From Pseudomonas sp. K2I15 (GTDB lineage Bacteria > Pseudomonadota > Gammaproteobacteria > Pseudomonadales > Pseudomonadaceae): 64,000 bases of DNA. Under the pieces are notes generated by a model that was given only the letters and a program-made list of their open reading frames with translations, did not search any database and was not told the DNA's origin. Positions within the stretch are counted from its first letter, which is position 1. Each line of letters begins with the position of its first letter. Shown one piece after another: positions 42,122 through 51,353 of this stretch. The DNA lies in NCBI RefSeq assembly GCF_002204795.1, contig NZ_NIXO01000009.1:82276-146275 (forward strand), in the 5' to 3' direction. The translations under genes and the position numbers were made by a program.

Positions 42122-43270
42122 ATGAGTACTTCCTCATTCAAGATCGCCCACAAACTGCTCACCGGCCAAGGTGCCATCGAGCAACTGGCCGCCGAACTGA
42201 CGCGGCTGGATGTCGACAACCCGTTGATTGTCACCGACGCGGCGCTGGTCAAATCCGGCACTGTGGCGCTGGCGCTGGCGCACCTGGGCGAACGTACCTA
42301 CGAAATTTTCGACCGCGTGCTGCCCGACCCGGAAATCGCCATCGTCGAAGACTGCATGCGCGTTTACCGCGAAGGCGGGCATGACGGCCTGATCGGCCTC
42401 GGCGGCGGCAGTGCCATCGACATCGCCAAGAGCGTGGCGGCCTACGCCGGTTACCACGGCGCCCTGGCCGACCTGTTCGGCGTTGACCAGGTGCCACGCA
42501 AAGGTCCGCCGCTGATCGCCATCCCCACCACTGCAGGCACCGGTTCGGAAGTGACCAATGTGGCGATTCTGTCGGACAAGGTCGCGCAACTGAAAAAAGG
42601 CATCGTCAGCGATTACCTGTTGCCGGACGTGGCTCTGATCAGCCCGCAAATGACCCTGACCTGCCCCCGCAGCGTCACCGCCGCCAGTGGTGTGGATGCA
42701 CTGGTGCACGCCATCGAGTCCTACCTGTCGCTGAATGCCTCGCCGATCACCGATGCGCTGGCGCTCGGCGCAATCAAGCTGATCGCCAAGGCGTTGCCCA
42801 AGGCCTACGCCAACCCGGCCAACCTTGAGGCCCGCGACGATATGGCCACCGCCAGCCTGATGGCCGGGATGGCATTCGGCAATGCCGGCGTGGGCGCGGT
42901 GCATGCGTTGGCGTACCCGCTGGGCGGGCGCTTCGGCATCGCCCATGGCGTGAGTAATGCCTTGCTGCTGCCTTACGTGATGCACTGGAACAAGCTGGCG
43001 TGCGTGGAGCGCATGCAGGAGATTGCCCAGGCGATGGGCGTGAATGTCAGCGGGCTGAGTGCGGTGGATGCGGCTGATCAAGCGGTCGATGCGATGACGC
43101 GACTGTGTGCCGCAGTCGAGATCCCGTCGGGCCTGCGCAGCTTCGGTGTGCCCGAAGACGCCATCCCCGCCATGGCGATAGAGGCGGCGGGGATCGAGCG
43201 CCTGATGCGCAACAATCCGCGCAAGCTCAGTGCCGCCGATATCGAGAAAATCTACCGGGCCGCTTACTAA
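42122..43270 (+). CDS. Iron-containing (group III) alcohol dehydrogenase
   Basis: The 382-residue protein belongs to the Fe-ADH family. The nucleotide-binding motif is LIGLGGGSAIDIAKSVAAY (about 95-112) and the substrate/cofactor loop is LIAIPTTAGTGSEVTNVA. Metal ligands are expected at DALVHAIESY (about 198) and GAVHALAYPLGGRFGIAHG (about 258-276), with the usual Asp-His-His-His set. Family members oxidise short alcohols or hydroxy acids such as 4-hydroxybutyrate. Its place between the agt importer and rpe suggests, but does not prove, a role in catabolism of imported omega-amino acids or their hydroxy derivatives. Confidence 0.9.
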   Translation: MSTSSFKIAHKLLTGQGAIEQLAAELTRLDVDNPLIVTDAALVKSGTVALALAHLGERTYEIFDRVLPDPEIAIVEDCMRVYREGGHDGLIGLGGGSAIDIAKSVAAYAGYHGALADLFGVDQVPRKGPPLIAIPTTAGTGSEVTNVAILSDKVAQLKKGIVSDYLLPDVALISPQMTLTCPRSVTAASGVDALVHAIESYLSLNASPITDALALGAIKLIAKALPKAYANPANLEARDDMATASLMAGMAFGNAGVGAVHALAYPLGGRFGIAHGVSNALLLPYVMHWNKLACVERMQEIAQAMGVNVSGLSAVDAADQAVDAMTRLCAAVEIPSGLRSFGVPEDAIPAMAIEAAGIERLMRNNPRKLSAADIEKIYRAAY

Positions 43271-43354
43271 CCATTGAGCGAGGTCACGGTGCGCGCGGTA
43301 AAGCATGAGGTATACAATGCGCGCCATCGTGATTTAGCTCAAAAAAGGTGCGTC

Positions 43355-44029
43355 ATGCAGCCCTTCGTCATTGCTCCATCGATTCTCTCCGCCGACTTCG
43401 CCCGCCTGGGTGAGGAAGTGGACAACGTGTTGGCCGCCGGTGCCGACTTCGTTCACTTCGATGTCATGGACAACCACTATGTGCCGAACCTGACCATTGG
43501 CCCGATGGTCTGCGCCGCCCTGCGTAAGTACGGCGTGACCGCGCCCATCGATGCGCACTTGATGGTCAGCCCGGTAGACCGCATCGTCGGTGACTTCATC
43601 GAAGCCGGCGCGACCTACATCACCTTCCACCCGGAAGCCACGTTGCACGTCGACCGTTCCCTGCAACTGATCCGCGAAGGCGGTTGCAAGGCGGGCCTGG
43701 TGTTCAACCCGGCCACCCCGCTGAGCGTGCTTGAGTACGTGATGGACAAGGTCGACATGGTGCTGCTGATGAGCGTCAACCCAGGCTTCGGCGGCCAGAA
43801 GTTCATCCCCGGCACCCTCGACAAGCTGCGCCAGGCGCGCGCGCTGATCGATGCGTCGGGCCGTGATATCCGCCTGGAGATCGACGGCGGCGTCAACGTC
43901 AACAACATCCGTGAAATCGCGGCGGCCGGTGCCGACACCTTTGTGGCCGGCTCGGCGATTTTCAACGCGCCGGACTATCAGGAAGTGATCGCCAAAATGC
44001 GTGCAGAACTGGCGCTGGCGCGTCCATGA
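43355..44029 (+). CDS. rpe: Ribulose-phosphate 3-epimerase
   Basis: The 224-residue TIM barrel interconverts ribulose-5-phosphate and xylulose-5-phosphate in the pentose phosphate path. Motifs: [36 protein letters not shown] (metal-binding His, Asp), [12 protein letters not shown] (phosphate binding) and [13 protein letters not shown] start it at the ATG at 43355 (AAAAAAGG upstream), not the longer frame from 43274. Its stop overlaps the start of gph by 4 bases, so rpe-gph(-trpE) is one unit. Confidence 0.98.
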   Translation: MQPFVIAPSILSADFARLGEEVDNVLAAGADFVHFDVMDNHYVPNLTIGPMVCAALRKYGVTAPIDAHLMVSPVDRIVGDFIEAGATYITFHPEATLHVDRSLQLIREGGCKAGLVFNPATPLSVLEYVMDKVDMVLLMSVNPGFGGQKFIPGTLDKLRQARALIDASGRDIRLEIDGGVNVNNIREIAAAGADTFVAGSAIFNAPDYQEVIAKMRAELALARP

Positions 44030-44844
44030 GCGGCTTTGAGCAACTGTTCCCCGGCAAACTGCCACGGCTGGTGATGTTCGACCTGGACGGTACATTGGTC
44101 GATTCGGTGCCGGACCTGGCCGCCGCCGTGGACCAGATGCTGCTCAAGCTCGGTCGCAAGCCGGCGGGTGTCGAGTCGGTGCGCGAGTGGGTCGGCAACG
44201 GTGTGCAGATGCTGGTACGCCGGGCCCTGGCCAACAACATCGACGCCGAAGGTGTCGATGAGGTGGAGGCTGAGCATGCGCTTGAGCTGTTCAACGTGGC
44301 CTATGAAAACAGCCATGAGCTGACCGTGGTGTATCCCGGCGTGCGCGACACGCTCAAGTGGCTGCACAAGCAGGGCGTGGAAATGGCCCTGATCACCAAC
44401 AAGCCGGAGCGCTTCGTCGCGCCGCTGTTGGACCAGATGAAGATCGGCCGTTATTTCCGCTGGATCATCGGTGGCGATACCTTGCCGCAGAAGAAGCCCG
44501 ACCCGGCGGCACTGTTCTTCGTGATGAAAATGGCCAATATCCCGGCGTCCCAGTCGCTGTTTGTCGGCGATTCGCGCAGTGATGTGCTGGCGGCGAAGGC
44601 GGCGGGGGTCAAGTGCGTGGCCTTGAGTTACGGCTACAACCATGGCCGGCCGATTGCCGAAGAATCCCCGGCGCTGGTGATTGATGACCTGCGCCTGTTA
44701 ATCCCCGGTTGCTTGGGAGCGGGCGCTGAGATAACGTTGCCCGACGCTGTTCCATCCCCTTCTGGAAATCCCATCGTGGTGGTCACTCGCAAACTCTGGA
44801 TGAAAGTCATCAAGGCCCTGGCCCGCTGGCGTTGGCGCGCCTGA
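44026..44844 (+). CDS. gph: Phosphoglycolate phosphatase with a C-terminal tail doubling as trp leader
   Basis: The 272-residue HAD phosphatase dephosphorylates 2-phosphoglycolate. HAD motif I is [15 protein letters not shown] (about 15-25), motif II LITNKPE, motif [15 protein letters not shown] and [15 protein letters not shown]. The HAD core ends near residue 230. The remaining about 42 residues are extra, ending [17 protein letters not shown] with three Trp codons, two of them two codons apart just before the stop. This tail looks like a trp attenuator leader read in the gph frame. It overlaps rpe by 4 bases, and trpE begins 68 bases after its stop. Confidence 0.95.
   Translation: MSGFEQLFPGKLPRLVMFDLDGTLVDSVPDLAAAVDQMLLKLGRKPAGVESVREWVGNGVQMLVRRALANNIDAEGVDEVEAEHALELFNVAYENSHELTVVYPGVRDTLKWLHKQGVEMALITNKPERFVAPLLDQMKIGRYFRWIIGGDTLPQKKPDPAALFFVMKMANIPASQSLFVGDSRSDVLAAKAAGVKCVALSYGYNHGRPIAEESPALVIDDLRLLIPGCLGAGAEITLPDAVPSPSGNPIVVVTRKLWMKVIKALARWRWRA
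44802..44844 (+). promoter_or_regulatory. trpL: Putative trpE leader peptide embedded in the end of gph
   Basis: From an in-frame ATG (44802) the sequence encodes [14 protein letters not shown] then stop, sharing the gph stop codon. It contains TGG-CGT-TGG, as the leader upstream of trpG does. From memory, attenuation of both trpE and trpGDC has been reported in P. putida. Whether ribosomes start at this ATG or simply arrive from gph cannot be told from sequence. Confidence 0.6.
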
Positions 44845-44853
44845 CTGATCCCC

Positions 44854-44866
44854 GCCGCGCTGCGGC
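44854..44866 (+). terminator. Weak hairpin between the trp leader and trpE
   Basis: GCCGC-GCT-GCGGC is followed by ACGTTTGC. It is short and has only a three-T tract, so it is a tentative candidate for the attenuator terminator; alternative pairings with the GC-rich Trp-codon segment upstream are possible. Confidence 0.35.
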
Positions 44867-44912
44867 ACGTTTGCACACCTGACCGTTAGACCCTCAAGCC
44901 ACGAGGCACCTC

Positions 44913-46394
44913 ATGATCCGCGAAGAATTCCTGCGTTTGGCCGCTGCCGGCTACAACCGTATCCCGATGGCCTGCGAAACCCTGGCCGACTTTGACACCC
45001 CACTGTCGATCTACCTGAAACTGGCCGACGAACCCAACTCCTATCTGCTGGAGTCGGTGCAGGGCGGCGAGAAATGGGGCCGTTACTCGATCATCGGCCT
45101 GCCGTGCCGCACGGTGCTGCGCGTACATGATCACCATGTGAGCATCACCCTGGACGGCGTCGAGATCGAAAGCCACGACGTTGAGGACCCGCTGGCCTTC
45201 GTCGAAGCGTTCAAGGCTCGCTACAACGTGCCGACCATCGCCGGCCTGCCGCGATTTAACGGCGGCCTGGTGGGTTACTTCGGCTACGACTGCGTGCGCT
45301 ACGTGGAAAAACGCCTGGGCAAATCCCCGAACCCCGATCCGTTGGGCGTTCCGGACATTCTGCTGATGGTTTCCGACGCGGTGGTGGTGTTCGACAACCT
45401 TGCGGGCAAGATGCACGCGATTGTGTTGGCTGATCCTTCCCAGGCCGATGCCTTCGAGCAAGGCCAGGCCAGCCTCGAAGCCCTGCTGGAAAAACTGCGC
45501 CAGCCGATCACTCCGCGTCGTGGCCTGGACCTCAGCCGTCCGCCTGCCGCTGACCCGGTGTTCCGCTCCAGCTTTACCCAGGATGACTACGAACGTGCGG
45601 TCGATACCATCAAGGAATACATCCTGGCGGGTGACTGCATGCAGGTGGTGCCGTCGCAACGCATGTCCATCGACTTCAAGGCCGCGCCGATCGATTTGTA
45701 CCGCGCGCTGCGCTGCTTCAACCCGACGCCGTACATGTACTTCTTCAACTTTGGCGACTTCCACGTAGTGGGCAGTTCGCCAGAAGTGCTGGTGCGGGTC
45801 GAAGACAACCTGATCACCGTGCGCCCGATTGCCGGCACGCGCCCTCGCGGTGCGACCGAAGAGGCCGACCTGGCACTGGAACAGGACTTGCTGAGCGACG
45901 ACAAGGAAATTGCCGAGCACTTGATGCTGATCGACCTGGGCCGCAACGACACCGGGCGTGTCTCGGAAATCGGTTCGGTGAAGCTCACCGAGAAGATGGT
46001 GATCGAGCGTTATTCCAACGTGATGCACATCGTGTCCAACGTTACCGGCGAGCTGAAGGCCGGGTTGACCGCGATGGATGCACTGCGGGCGATCCTGCCG
46101 GCGGGCACGTTGTCGGGCGCGCCGAAGATTCGTGCGATGGAGATCATCGACGAACTGGAGCCGGTGAAGCGTGGTGTGTATGGCGGCGCGGTCGGGTATT
46201 TCGCCTGGAACGGCAATATGGACACCGCGATTGCGATCCGTACGGCGGTGATCAAGGACGGCGAACTGCATGTGCAGGCAGGCGGCGGGATTGTGGCCGA
46301 CTCGGTGCCGGCCCTGGAATGGGAAGAGACGCTGAACAAGCGCCGGGCGATGTTCCGGGCTGTGGCGCTGGCTGAGCAAACCCCGCAGGGCTGA
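44913..46394 (+). CDS. trpE: Anthranilate synthase component I
   Basis: The 493-residue enzyme makes anthranilate from chorismate with glutamine-derived ammonia from TrpG. The N-terminal feedback domain includes the Trp-binding [20 protein letters not shown] (LLES, about 45). The C-terminal chorismate-binding domain shows [60 protein letters not shown] and [21 protein letters not shown] lies 6 bases before the ATG. It is preceded by the Trp-codon leader at the end of gph. Its partner genes trpGDC lie 2.5 kb further on, beyond estP. Confidence 0.98.
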   Translation: MIREEFLRLAAAGYNRIPMACETLADFDTPLSIYLKLADEPNSYLLESVQGGEKWGRYSIIGLPCRTVLRVHDHHVSITLDGVEIESHDVEDPLAFVEAFKARYNVPTIAGLPRFNGGLVGYFGYDCVRYVEKRLGKSPNPDPLGVPDILLMVSDAVVVFDNLAGKMHAIVLADPSQADAFEQGQASLEALLEKLRQPITPRRGLDLSRPPAADPVFRSSFTQDDYERAVDTIKEYILAGDCMQVVPSQRMSIDFKAAPIDLYRALRCFNPTPYMYFFNFGDFHVVGSSPEVLVRVEDNLITVRPIAGTRPRGATEEADLALEQDLLSDDKEIAEHLMLIDLGRNDTGRVSEIGSVKLTEKMVIERYSNVMHIVSNVTGELKAGLTAMDALRAILPAGTLSGAPKIRAMEIIDELEPVKRGVYGGAVGYFAWNGNMDTAIAIRTAVIKDGELHVQAGGGIVADSVPALEWEETLNKRRAMFRAVALAEQTPQG

Positions 46395-46414
46395 AGTTAG
46401 ACGAAGATCAAAAA

Positions 46415-46504
46415 TGTGGGAGCGGGCTTGCTCGCGAATGCGGTGTGACAGTCACCTGATGTATTGACTGATCCACTGCATTCGCGAGCAAGCCCGCTCC
46501 CACA
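46415..46504. repeat. REPIN between trpE and estP
   Basis: Arms 46415-46443 and 46476-46504 match the class of the repeat at 33053, with one difference in the right arm. It lies between the convergent ends of trpE and estP, where a hairpin would serve as a bidirectional transcription barrier. Confidence 0.92.
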
Positions 46505-46533
46505 TTTGTTTTTGTGCAATCTTCAAGTTCGGG

Positions 46534-48456
46534 TCAGAAATCCATACTCACCCCGACACTGACCCCTTGCTGGGTCAGATTGTCATCCTTCCTCACGTTA
46601 TACGCGGCGCTCAACACCAGCTCCTTGGTCAATCGCTGACTGACTCCCAGATTCAGTCGATCCGAGTTGGTGCGCGGTGTGTAGCCGTCCAGTTTGAAAT
46701 TGATCCCCTGCACGCTGTTAAGTGACATGCCCACCCGCTGGGTGTCGTTTTCAAACTCATGCTCGTGGGCGACCTCGCCAAACACCTGGGTCTGCGGCGT
46801 GACGCGATAGCTGCCTTGCAACCCCACGCCCAGGCGTTTGGAGTCTCGCTGTTGATCGTCAAACGTCAGCGCGGTGGAGCGGGCGTCTTTCTCCGAGTAG
46901 CCGTTCACTTCTACCCGCGCATAGTCGGCGCTCACGAACGGTGACAGGTGCCAGTCGCTGCCCGGCTGGGCGATGTCATACCCCACGCGGCCACTCAAGG
47001 CCCACAGCCAGCCGTCAGTGTCGCCTTTCTCGGTACCTTCGCTGACACCCAGGGCGAACTTGCGCTTGAGGTTGTCGAAGTCCAGCTTGCCGCCGGTCAA
47101 CGCGGCATCGGCCCACCAATGGTTCTGTTGGTACTGGGCGAAGGCCGTGCCCATGTAACTGTTGAGCTTGTAGTCCGAATCGCTGGCGCCGACCTCAAGA
47201 CTCTGGCGATAGAAGCCTGCTGCCACACCCACGCGCCATTCGTCGTTGAGCCTGTAGCTGCCGCCGATGTTCAGGTTGTAGCCGCTGCCGTCACCGCTGG
47301 CCGAGCTGTTTTGGTCATCGAAGTCCAGGTGCTGGCCGCCCGCGGCGACGATCGCTCGCCATTGGCCTACGGGCTGCCAGTTGCCGGAGTCGGCTTGCCA
47401 CTGGTTGCGCAATTCATCCTGGTGGGCGCGCAAGGTGCCCTGGGCCATTTCCGGAAGCAGGGTTATTTCCCAAGGGGCGGCGAGCAGCGAATAGGCGTAG
47501 TCGGCGATCAGTTGCTGGCCGGCTTCGGTGGGGTGGACCGTGTCGTTGTAAATCAGCTTGGTCGGGTCCGGGTTGGTTCCGCCGACGCCATACACGGGGT
47601 TCCTGCAGGTGGTGCCGCTAAAGCAGGTCTGGTTGAGGTTCTGGTCTGTGGCAAAACCAAAGCGCCCGGGATCGGCAAAGGTTTCCTGGAGCAGCAGCGG
47701 AATGTTCAGCGGGATGATCTGCGCATCGATTTGCGACAGGCGCTGTACCAGGGTCTGGTTGAAGACGCCGGCCAAGGCGCTGACGGCCCCTTGGAGCGGC
47801 GTGCCATTTACGGCAGGTGTCAGGCCCAGGTCCGGCAGCATCCACACCATCACATAACGGGCGCCAGCTTGTTGCAGAGCCTGGGCGCTGTTGGCCAGGC
47901 GCCCGGCTGCGGCCGAGGCCTGATCGGGGCTGAGGACCAGGCCGTCGAGGAAGTCATTACCGCCGCCGGAGAGAAAGTACAACGCGTTGGGGTCGGCTCG
48001 GCCACCCGTTGATGCGAGGTATCCGGGGCGTGTGCGCAACACTTGCCCAGTGTCGCTATCGGTGACGGTGGAGTTACCGGTGATGGCATCGTAGATCTGT
48101 TGAGTGGTGTAGCCACCGACGGCCCAGTTATTGCCGTCTGCCTGGCCCAGCGCGGCGCGTTCCGGCGAGGTGGAGGCATTCAGATCGCCCGAGGCAACCC
48201 CCAGCTTGCCGCCCAATAGTGTCGAGGAAATCAGCGAAGTGCTTTCGCCACTGCCGTCGAAGTATTGGGGGCCAGTGCGGTTGGTGAACCGATAGGTTGA
48301 GCCCGGTGCGCCAGGGTCGGCAAATGTCCCGGCATCGGCCAGGCTGTCGCCGAAGACGATCATGGTCGAGTAGGGTGAGGGGGCGGCGAAGGCTTGCGAG
48401 CAGGCCAGGGTTAACAGGCAGCCGAGGAGTGGAGCGAAGTAAGGCTTCTTGGTCAT
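46534..48456 (-). CDS. estP: GDSL autotransporter esterase (EstP/EstA type)
   Basis: I start the 640-residue protein at the ATG at 48456 (GGACGG upstream); an earlier in-frame ATG at 48468 lacks a site. A signal peptide ([14 protein letters not shown]) is followed by a GDSL esterase domain (about 30-340): nucleophile Ser in [14 protein letters not shown], block [12 protein letters not shown], and [10 protein letters not shown] with the catalytic Asp/His. A C-terminal autotransporter beta-barrel (about 360-640) ends in a terminal Phe ([10 protein letters not shown]). It is an outer-membrane esterase displayed at the surface; related EstA is tied to rhamnolipid production and motility in P. aeruginosa. 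It sits between trpE and trpGDC, facing the other way. Confidence 0.95.
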   Translation of the reverse strand: MTKKPYFAPLLGCLLTLACSQAFAAPSPYSTMIVFGDSLADAGTFADPGAPGSTYRFTNRTGPQYFDGSGESTSLISSTLLGGKLGVASGDLNASTSPERAALGQADGNNWAVGGYTTQQIYDAITGNSTVTDSDTGQVLRTRPGYLASTGGRADPNALYFLSGGGNDFLDGLVLSPDQASAAAGRLANSAQALQQAGARYVMVWMLPDLGLTPAVNGTPLQGAVSALAGVFNQTLVQRLSQIDAQIIPLNIPLLLQETFADPGRFGFATDQNLNQTCFSGTTCRNPVYGVGGTNPDPTKLIYNDTVHPTEAGQQLIADYAYSLLAAPWEITLLPEMAQGTLRAHQDELRNQWQADSGNWQPVGQWRAIVAAGGQHLDFDDQNSSASGDGSGYNLNIGGSYRLNDEWRVGVAAGFYRQSLEVGASDSDYKLNSYMGTAFAQYQQNHWWADAALTGGKLDFDNLKRKFALGVSEGTEKGDTDGWLWALSGRVGYDIAQPGSDWHLSPFVSADYARVEVNGYSEKDARSTALTFDDQQRDSKRLGVGLQGSYRVTPQTQVFGEVAHEHEFENDTQRVGMSLNSVQGINFKLDGYTPRTNSDRLNLGVSQRLTKELVLSAAYNVRKDDNLTQQGVSVGVSMDF

Positions 48457-48575
48457 GAATCCGTCCATGATTTTATTTTTTTGTCAGCACTGTGACTGTA
48501 GCGGGCTCCCAAGGGTTCTGAAAAATTGACGCCAATTATCGGACGGGCAGTTTCCCCCGTATTTGCGGCGCCATA

Positions 48576-48604
48576 TTGCACCGCTGGCGAGGCTACGTTA
48601 CTGT
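48576..48604 (+). promoter_or_regulatory. Candidate sigma-70 promoter of trpGDC
   Basis: TTGCAC (48576-48581) and TACTGT (48599-48604) are separated by 17 bases. The expected start is near 48611, immediately before the leader ATG at 48615, so the leader peptide could be translated from a nearly leaderless mRNA or from the internal ATG at 48657. Confidence 0.5.
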
Positions 48605-48614
48605 GCCTGAACGT

Positions 48615-48701
48615 ATGAATGAGACCCTCCCCGTGTTGATCATCAGCAAACTCTTGATGCGAGTAGTCAAGGCACACGCCCGTTGGCGTTGGCGCGCCTA
48701 A
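48615..48701 (+). CDS. trpL: trpGDC leader peptide with tandem Trp codons
   Basis: A 28-codon frame from ATG 48615 ends KLLMRVVKAHARWRWRA then TAA. Its last 17 residues match 13 of 17 residues at the end of gph before trpE ([17 protein letters not shown]), and the bases TGGCGTTGGCGCGCCT are identical in both. It ends 166 bases upstream of trpG and contains TGG-CGT-TGG. This is what a trp attenuator leader should look like. There is no strong ribosome-binding site before 48615; initiation at ATG 48657 would give MRVVKAHARWRWRA. Confidence 0.7.
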   Translation: MNETLPVLIISKLLMRVVKAHARWRWRA

Positions 48702-48867
48702 CTTTTCTCTACCGGCCACGCCGGACCTGTACCGATTTGCCTTCTTCACCCTCTGTTCGACGCCCCTTGCCGGCCAACTCCGGCAACCGGAACGTGCGTC
48801 TGGCAGCGGGTCACTCCCTTGGAAGGCCGTCATTAGAAGTCAGTGAATTCAAGAGGTTTTAACCCAC

Positions 48868-49461
48868 ATGTTGCTGATGATTGATAACTACGACTCCTTT
48901 ACCTACAACGTTGTGCAGTACCTGGGCGAACTCGGCGCCGAGGTCAAGGTGGTGCGCAACGACGAATTGACCGTGGCGCAAATCGCCGCGTTGAACCCTG
49001 AACGCATCGTCGTTTCCCCAGGCCCGTGCACCCCGACTGAAGCGGGCATCTCCCTCGAAGCCATCCAGTATTTCGCCGGCAAACTGCCGATCCTGGGTGT
49101 ATGCCTGGGCCATCAGTCCATCGGCCAGGCGTTCGGCGGCGACGTGGTTCGCGCCCGCCAGGTGATGCACGGCAAGACCAGCCCGGTATTCCATAATGAC
49201 CTGGGCGTATTCCACGGTTTGAACCTGCCGGTGACGGTGACCCGTTACCACTCGCTGGTGGTCAAGCGTGAAACGCTGCCCGAGTGCCTTGAGCTGACGG
49301 CCTGGACCCAGCTGGAAGACGGCTCTGTCGACGAGATCATGGGCCTGCGTCACAAGACATTGAACGTCGAAGGGGTGCAATTTCACCCGGAATCGATTTT
49401 GACCGAGCAGGGCTTCGAGCTGTTCGCTAACTTTCTCAAGCAGAGCGGCGGCACGCGCTAA
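48868..49461 (+). CDS. trpG: Anthranilate synthase glutamine amidotransferase component II
   Basis: The 197-residue class-I glutamine amidotransferase supplies ammonia to TrpE. Catalytic triad: Cys in [13 protein letters not shown] (about residue 79), His and Glu in [10 protein letters not shown]-terminal [18 protein letters not shown] and VVSPGPCTP are present. It may also serve p-aminobenzoate synthase (PabB), as in other pseudomonads. It is the first gene of trpGDC, 9 bases before trpD, with the attenuator-like leader upstream. Confidence 0.98.
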   Translation: MLLMIDNYDSFTYNVVQYLGELGAEVKVVRNDELTVAQIAALNPERIVVSPGPCTPTEAGISLEAIQYFAGKLPILGVCLGHQSIGQAFGGDVVRARQVMHGKTSPVFHNDLGVFHGLNLPVTVTRYHSLVVKRETLPECLELTAWTQLEDGSVDEIMGLRHKTLNVEGVQFHPESILTEQGFELFANFLKQSGGTR

Positions 49462-49470
49462 GGACTTTTC

Positions 49471-50520
49471 ATGGATATCAAGACTGCCCTGAGCCGTATC
49501 GTCGGCCATCTGGACCTGAGCACCGCTGAGATGAGCGATGTGATGCGCGAGATCATGACCGGTCAATGCACCGACGCACAGATTGGCGCGTTCATGATGG
49601 CCATGCGCATGAAGAGCGAGAGCATCGACGAAATCGTCGGCGCCGTGTCGGTGATGCGTGAGCTGGCGGACAAAGTCGAACTCAAGACCCTCGACGGCGT
49701 GGTCGATGTGGTCGGCACCGGCGGCGACGGTGCGAATATTTTCAACGTGTCGACGGCGGCTTCCTTTGTGGTGGCGGCTGCCGGCTGCACCGTGGCCAAA
49801 CACGGTAACCGTGCGGTGTCGGGTAAAAGCGGCAGCGCCGATTTGCTGGAGGCTGCGGGCATCTACCTGAACCTGACCCCCGTACAAGTGGCGCGCTGCA
49901 TCGATAACGTCGGCATCGGCTTCATGTTCGCCCAGTCCCACCATGGCGCGATGAAACACGCCGCCGGCCCGCGCAAAGAGTTGGGCTTGCGCACCCTGTT
50001 CAACATGCTCGGCCCGCTTACGAATCCGGCCGGCGTGAAACATCAGGTGGTGGGCGTGTTCAGCCAGGCGCTGTGCCGGCCATTGGTCGAAGTCTTGCAA
50101 CGTCTGGGCAGCAAGCATGTGCTGGTGGTGCACTCCAAGGATGGCCTGGACGAATTCAGCCTGGCAGCACCGACCTTCGTGGCCGAGTTGAAGAACGACC
50201 AGGTCACCGAATATTGGGTCGAGCCTGAAGACCTCGGCATGAAAAGCCAGAGCCTGCATGGCCTGGCGGTGGAAAGCCCGGCGGCCTCCCTTGAATTGAT
50301 TCGCGATGCCCTGGGGCGTCGCAAGACCGAAAACGGCCAGAAAGCCGCAGAAATGATTGTGCTCAATGCCGGTGCGGCGCTGTATGCCGCAGATCACGCC
50401 TACAGTCTCAAAGAGGGTGTTGCCCTCGCTCATGATGCATTGCATACCGGGCTGGCGCGCGAAAAGCTCGAAGAACTGGGTGCGTTTACTGCAGTGTTCA
50501 AAGTGGAGAATGAAGGATGA
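49471..50520 (+). CDS. trpD: Anthranilate phosphoribosyltransferase
   Basis: The 349-residue enzyme joins anthranilate with phosphoribosyl pyrophosphate. Signatures: [36 protein letters not shown] (about 80-115), [15 protein letters not shown] and [17 protein letters not shown]. The length is normal. It overlaps trpC by 4 bases (ATGA), indicating translational coupling. Confidence 0.98.
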   Translation: MDIKTALSRIVGHLDLSTAEMSDVMREIMTGQCTDAQIGAFMMAMRMKSESIDEIVGAVSVMRELADKVELKTLDGVVDVVGTGGDGANIFNVSTAASFVVAAAGCTVAKHGNRAVSGKSGSADLLEAAGIYLNLTPVQVARCIDNVGIGFMFAQSHHGAMKHAAGPRKELGLRTLFNMLGPLTNPAGVKHQVVGVFSQALCRPLVEVLQRLGSKHVLVVHSKDGLDEFSLAAPTFVAELKNDQVTEYWVEPEDLGMKSQSLHGLAVESPAASLELIRDALGRRKTENGQKAAEMIVLNAGAALYAADHAYSLKEGVALAHDALHTGLAREKLEELGAFTAVFKVENEG

Positions 50521-51353
50521 GTGTTCCGACCGTTCTGGAAAAAATCCTGGCCCGCAAGGCAGAAGAAGTCGCTGAGCGCCGTGCCCGCGTAAGCCTGGCC
50601 GAGCTGGAAGGCCTGGCGAAAACCGCCAGTGCGCCTCGTGGTTTTGCCAATGCGCTGATCAAGCAGGCCAAGGAAAAGCAGCCGGCCGTTATCGCTGAAA
50701 TCAAAAAGGCTTCGCCGAGCAAGGGCGTGATTCGCGAAATCTTCATCCCTGAAGACATTGCCAAGAGCTATGAAAAGGGCGGCGCGACGTGCCTCTCTGT
50801 ATTGACCGATATCGACTATTTCCAGGGTTCCGACCTGTACCTGCAGCAAGCGCGTGCTGCCTGCTCGTTGCCGGTGATCCGCAAGGACTTCATGGTCGAC
50901 CCGTACCAGATCGTCGAAGCCCGTGCGTTGGGCGCCGATTGCGTGCTGCTGATCGTCTCGGCACTGGATGACGTTAAGATGGCTGAACTGGCTGCCGTGG
51001 CCAAAAGCGTGGGCCTCGACGTGCTGGTGGAAGTGCACGACGGTGATGAGTTGGAGCGCGCGCTGAAAACCCTCGACACACCGTTGGTGGGCGTCAACAA
51101 CCGCAACCTGCACACCTTCGAAGTCAGCCTTGAAAACACTCTCGACCTGTTGCCGCGTATCCCGCGCGACCGGTTGGTAATCACCGAAAGTGGCATCGTC
51201 AATCGCGCCGATGTCGAGTTGATGGAAATCAGCGGCGTGTACTCGTTCCTGGTCGGCGAAACCTTCATGCGTGCCGAGAGCCCGGGGGCTGAATTACAGC
51301 GCCTGTTCTTCCCGGAGCGTGGTGTTGCCGTCAGTGGCTCGACCCTGGATTGA
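50517..51353 (+). CDS. trpC: Indole-3-glycerol-phosphate synthase
   Basis: The 278-residue TIM barrel converts carboxyphenylamino-deoxyribulose phosphate to indole-3-glycerol phosphate. Motifs: [19 protein letters not shown] (catalytic Lys), [42 protein letters not shown], and [11 protein letters not shown]. Monofunctional: there is no fused TrpF domain, as expected in Pseudomonas. Its stop overlaps the start of the next gene (TGATG), so it is coupled to the lipoate-ligase-like gene. Confidence 0.98.
   Translation: MSVPTVLEKILARKAEEVAERRARVSLAELEGLAKTASAPRGFANALIKQAKEKQPAVIAEIKKASPSKGVIREIFIPEDIAKSYEKGGATCLSVLTDIDYFQGSDLYLQQARAACSLPVIRKDFMVDPYQIVEARALGADCVLLIVSALDDVKMAELAAVAKSVGLDVLVEVHDGDELERALKTLDTPLVGVNNRNLHTFEVSLENTLDLLPRIPRDRLVITESGIVNRADVELMEISGVYSFLVGETFMRAESPGAELQRLFFPERGVAVSGSTLD

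Larger units (their letters stand above)
48457..48867 (+). promoter_or_regulatory. Leader region of trpGDC with GC-rich hairpins
   Basis: This 411-base gap holds a promoter (48576-48604), a Trp-codon leader ORF (48615-48701), a short hairpin CCGGC-CAC-GCCGG (48712-48724) and a 7-base-pair hairpin TTGCCGG-CCAACT-CCGGCAA (48767-48786). The GCCGG/CCGGC segments of the two hairpins are mutually complementary, so alternative folding is possible. No T run follows the hairpins. Confidence 0.6.

Noticed and set aside
44026..44844. A frameshift or read-through explanation for the gph C-terminal tail
   Set aside because: The frame is open without slippery sites, and the tail matches the leader before trpG, so a functional leader is a better explanation.
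48453..48833. 126-codon frame opposite the trpGDC leader
   Set aside because: It runs antisense through the leader, promoter and hairpins, with no recognisable features.
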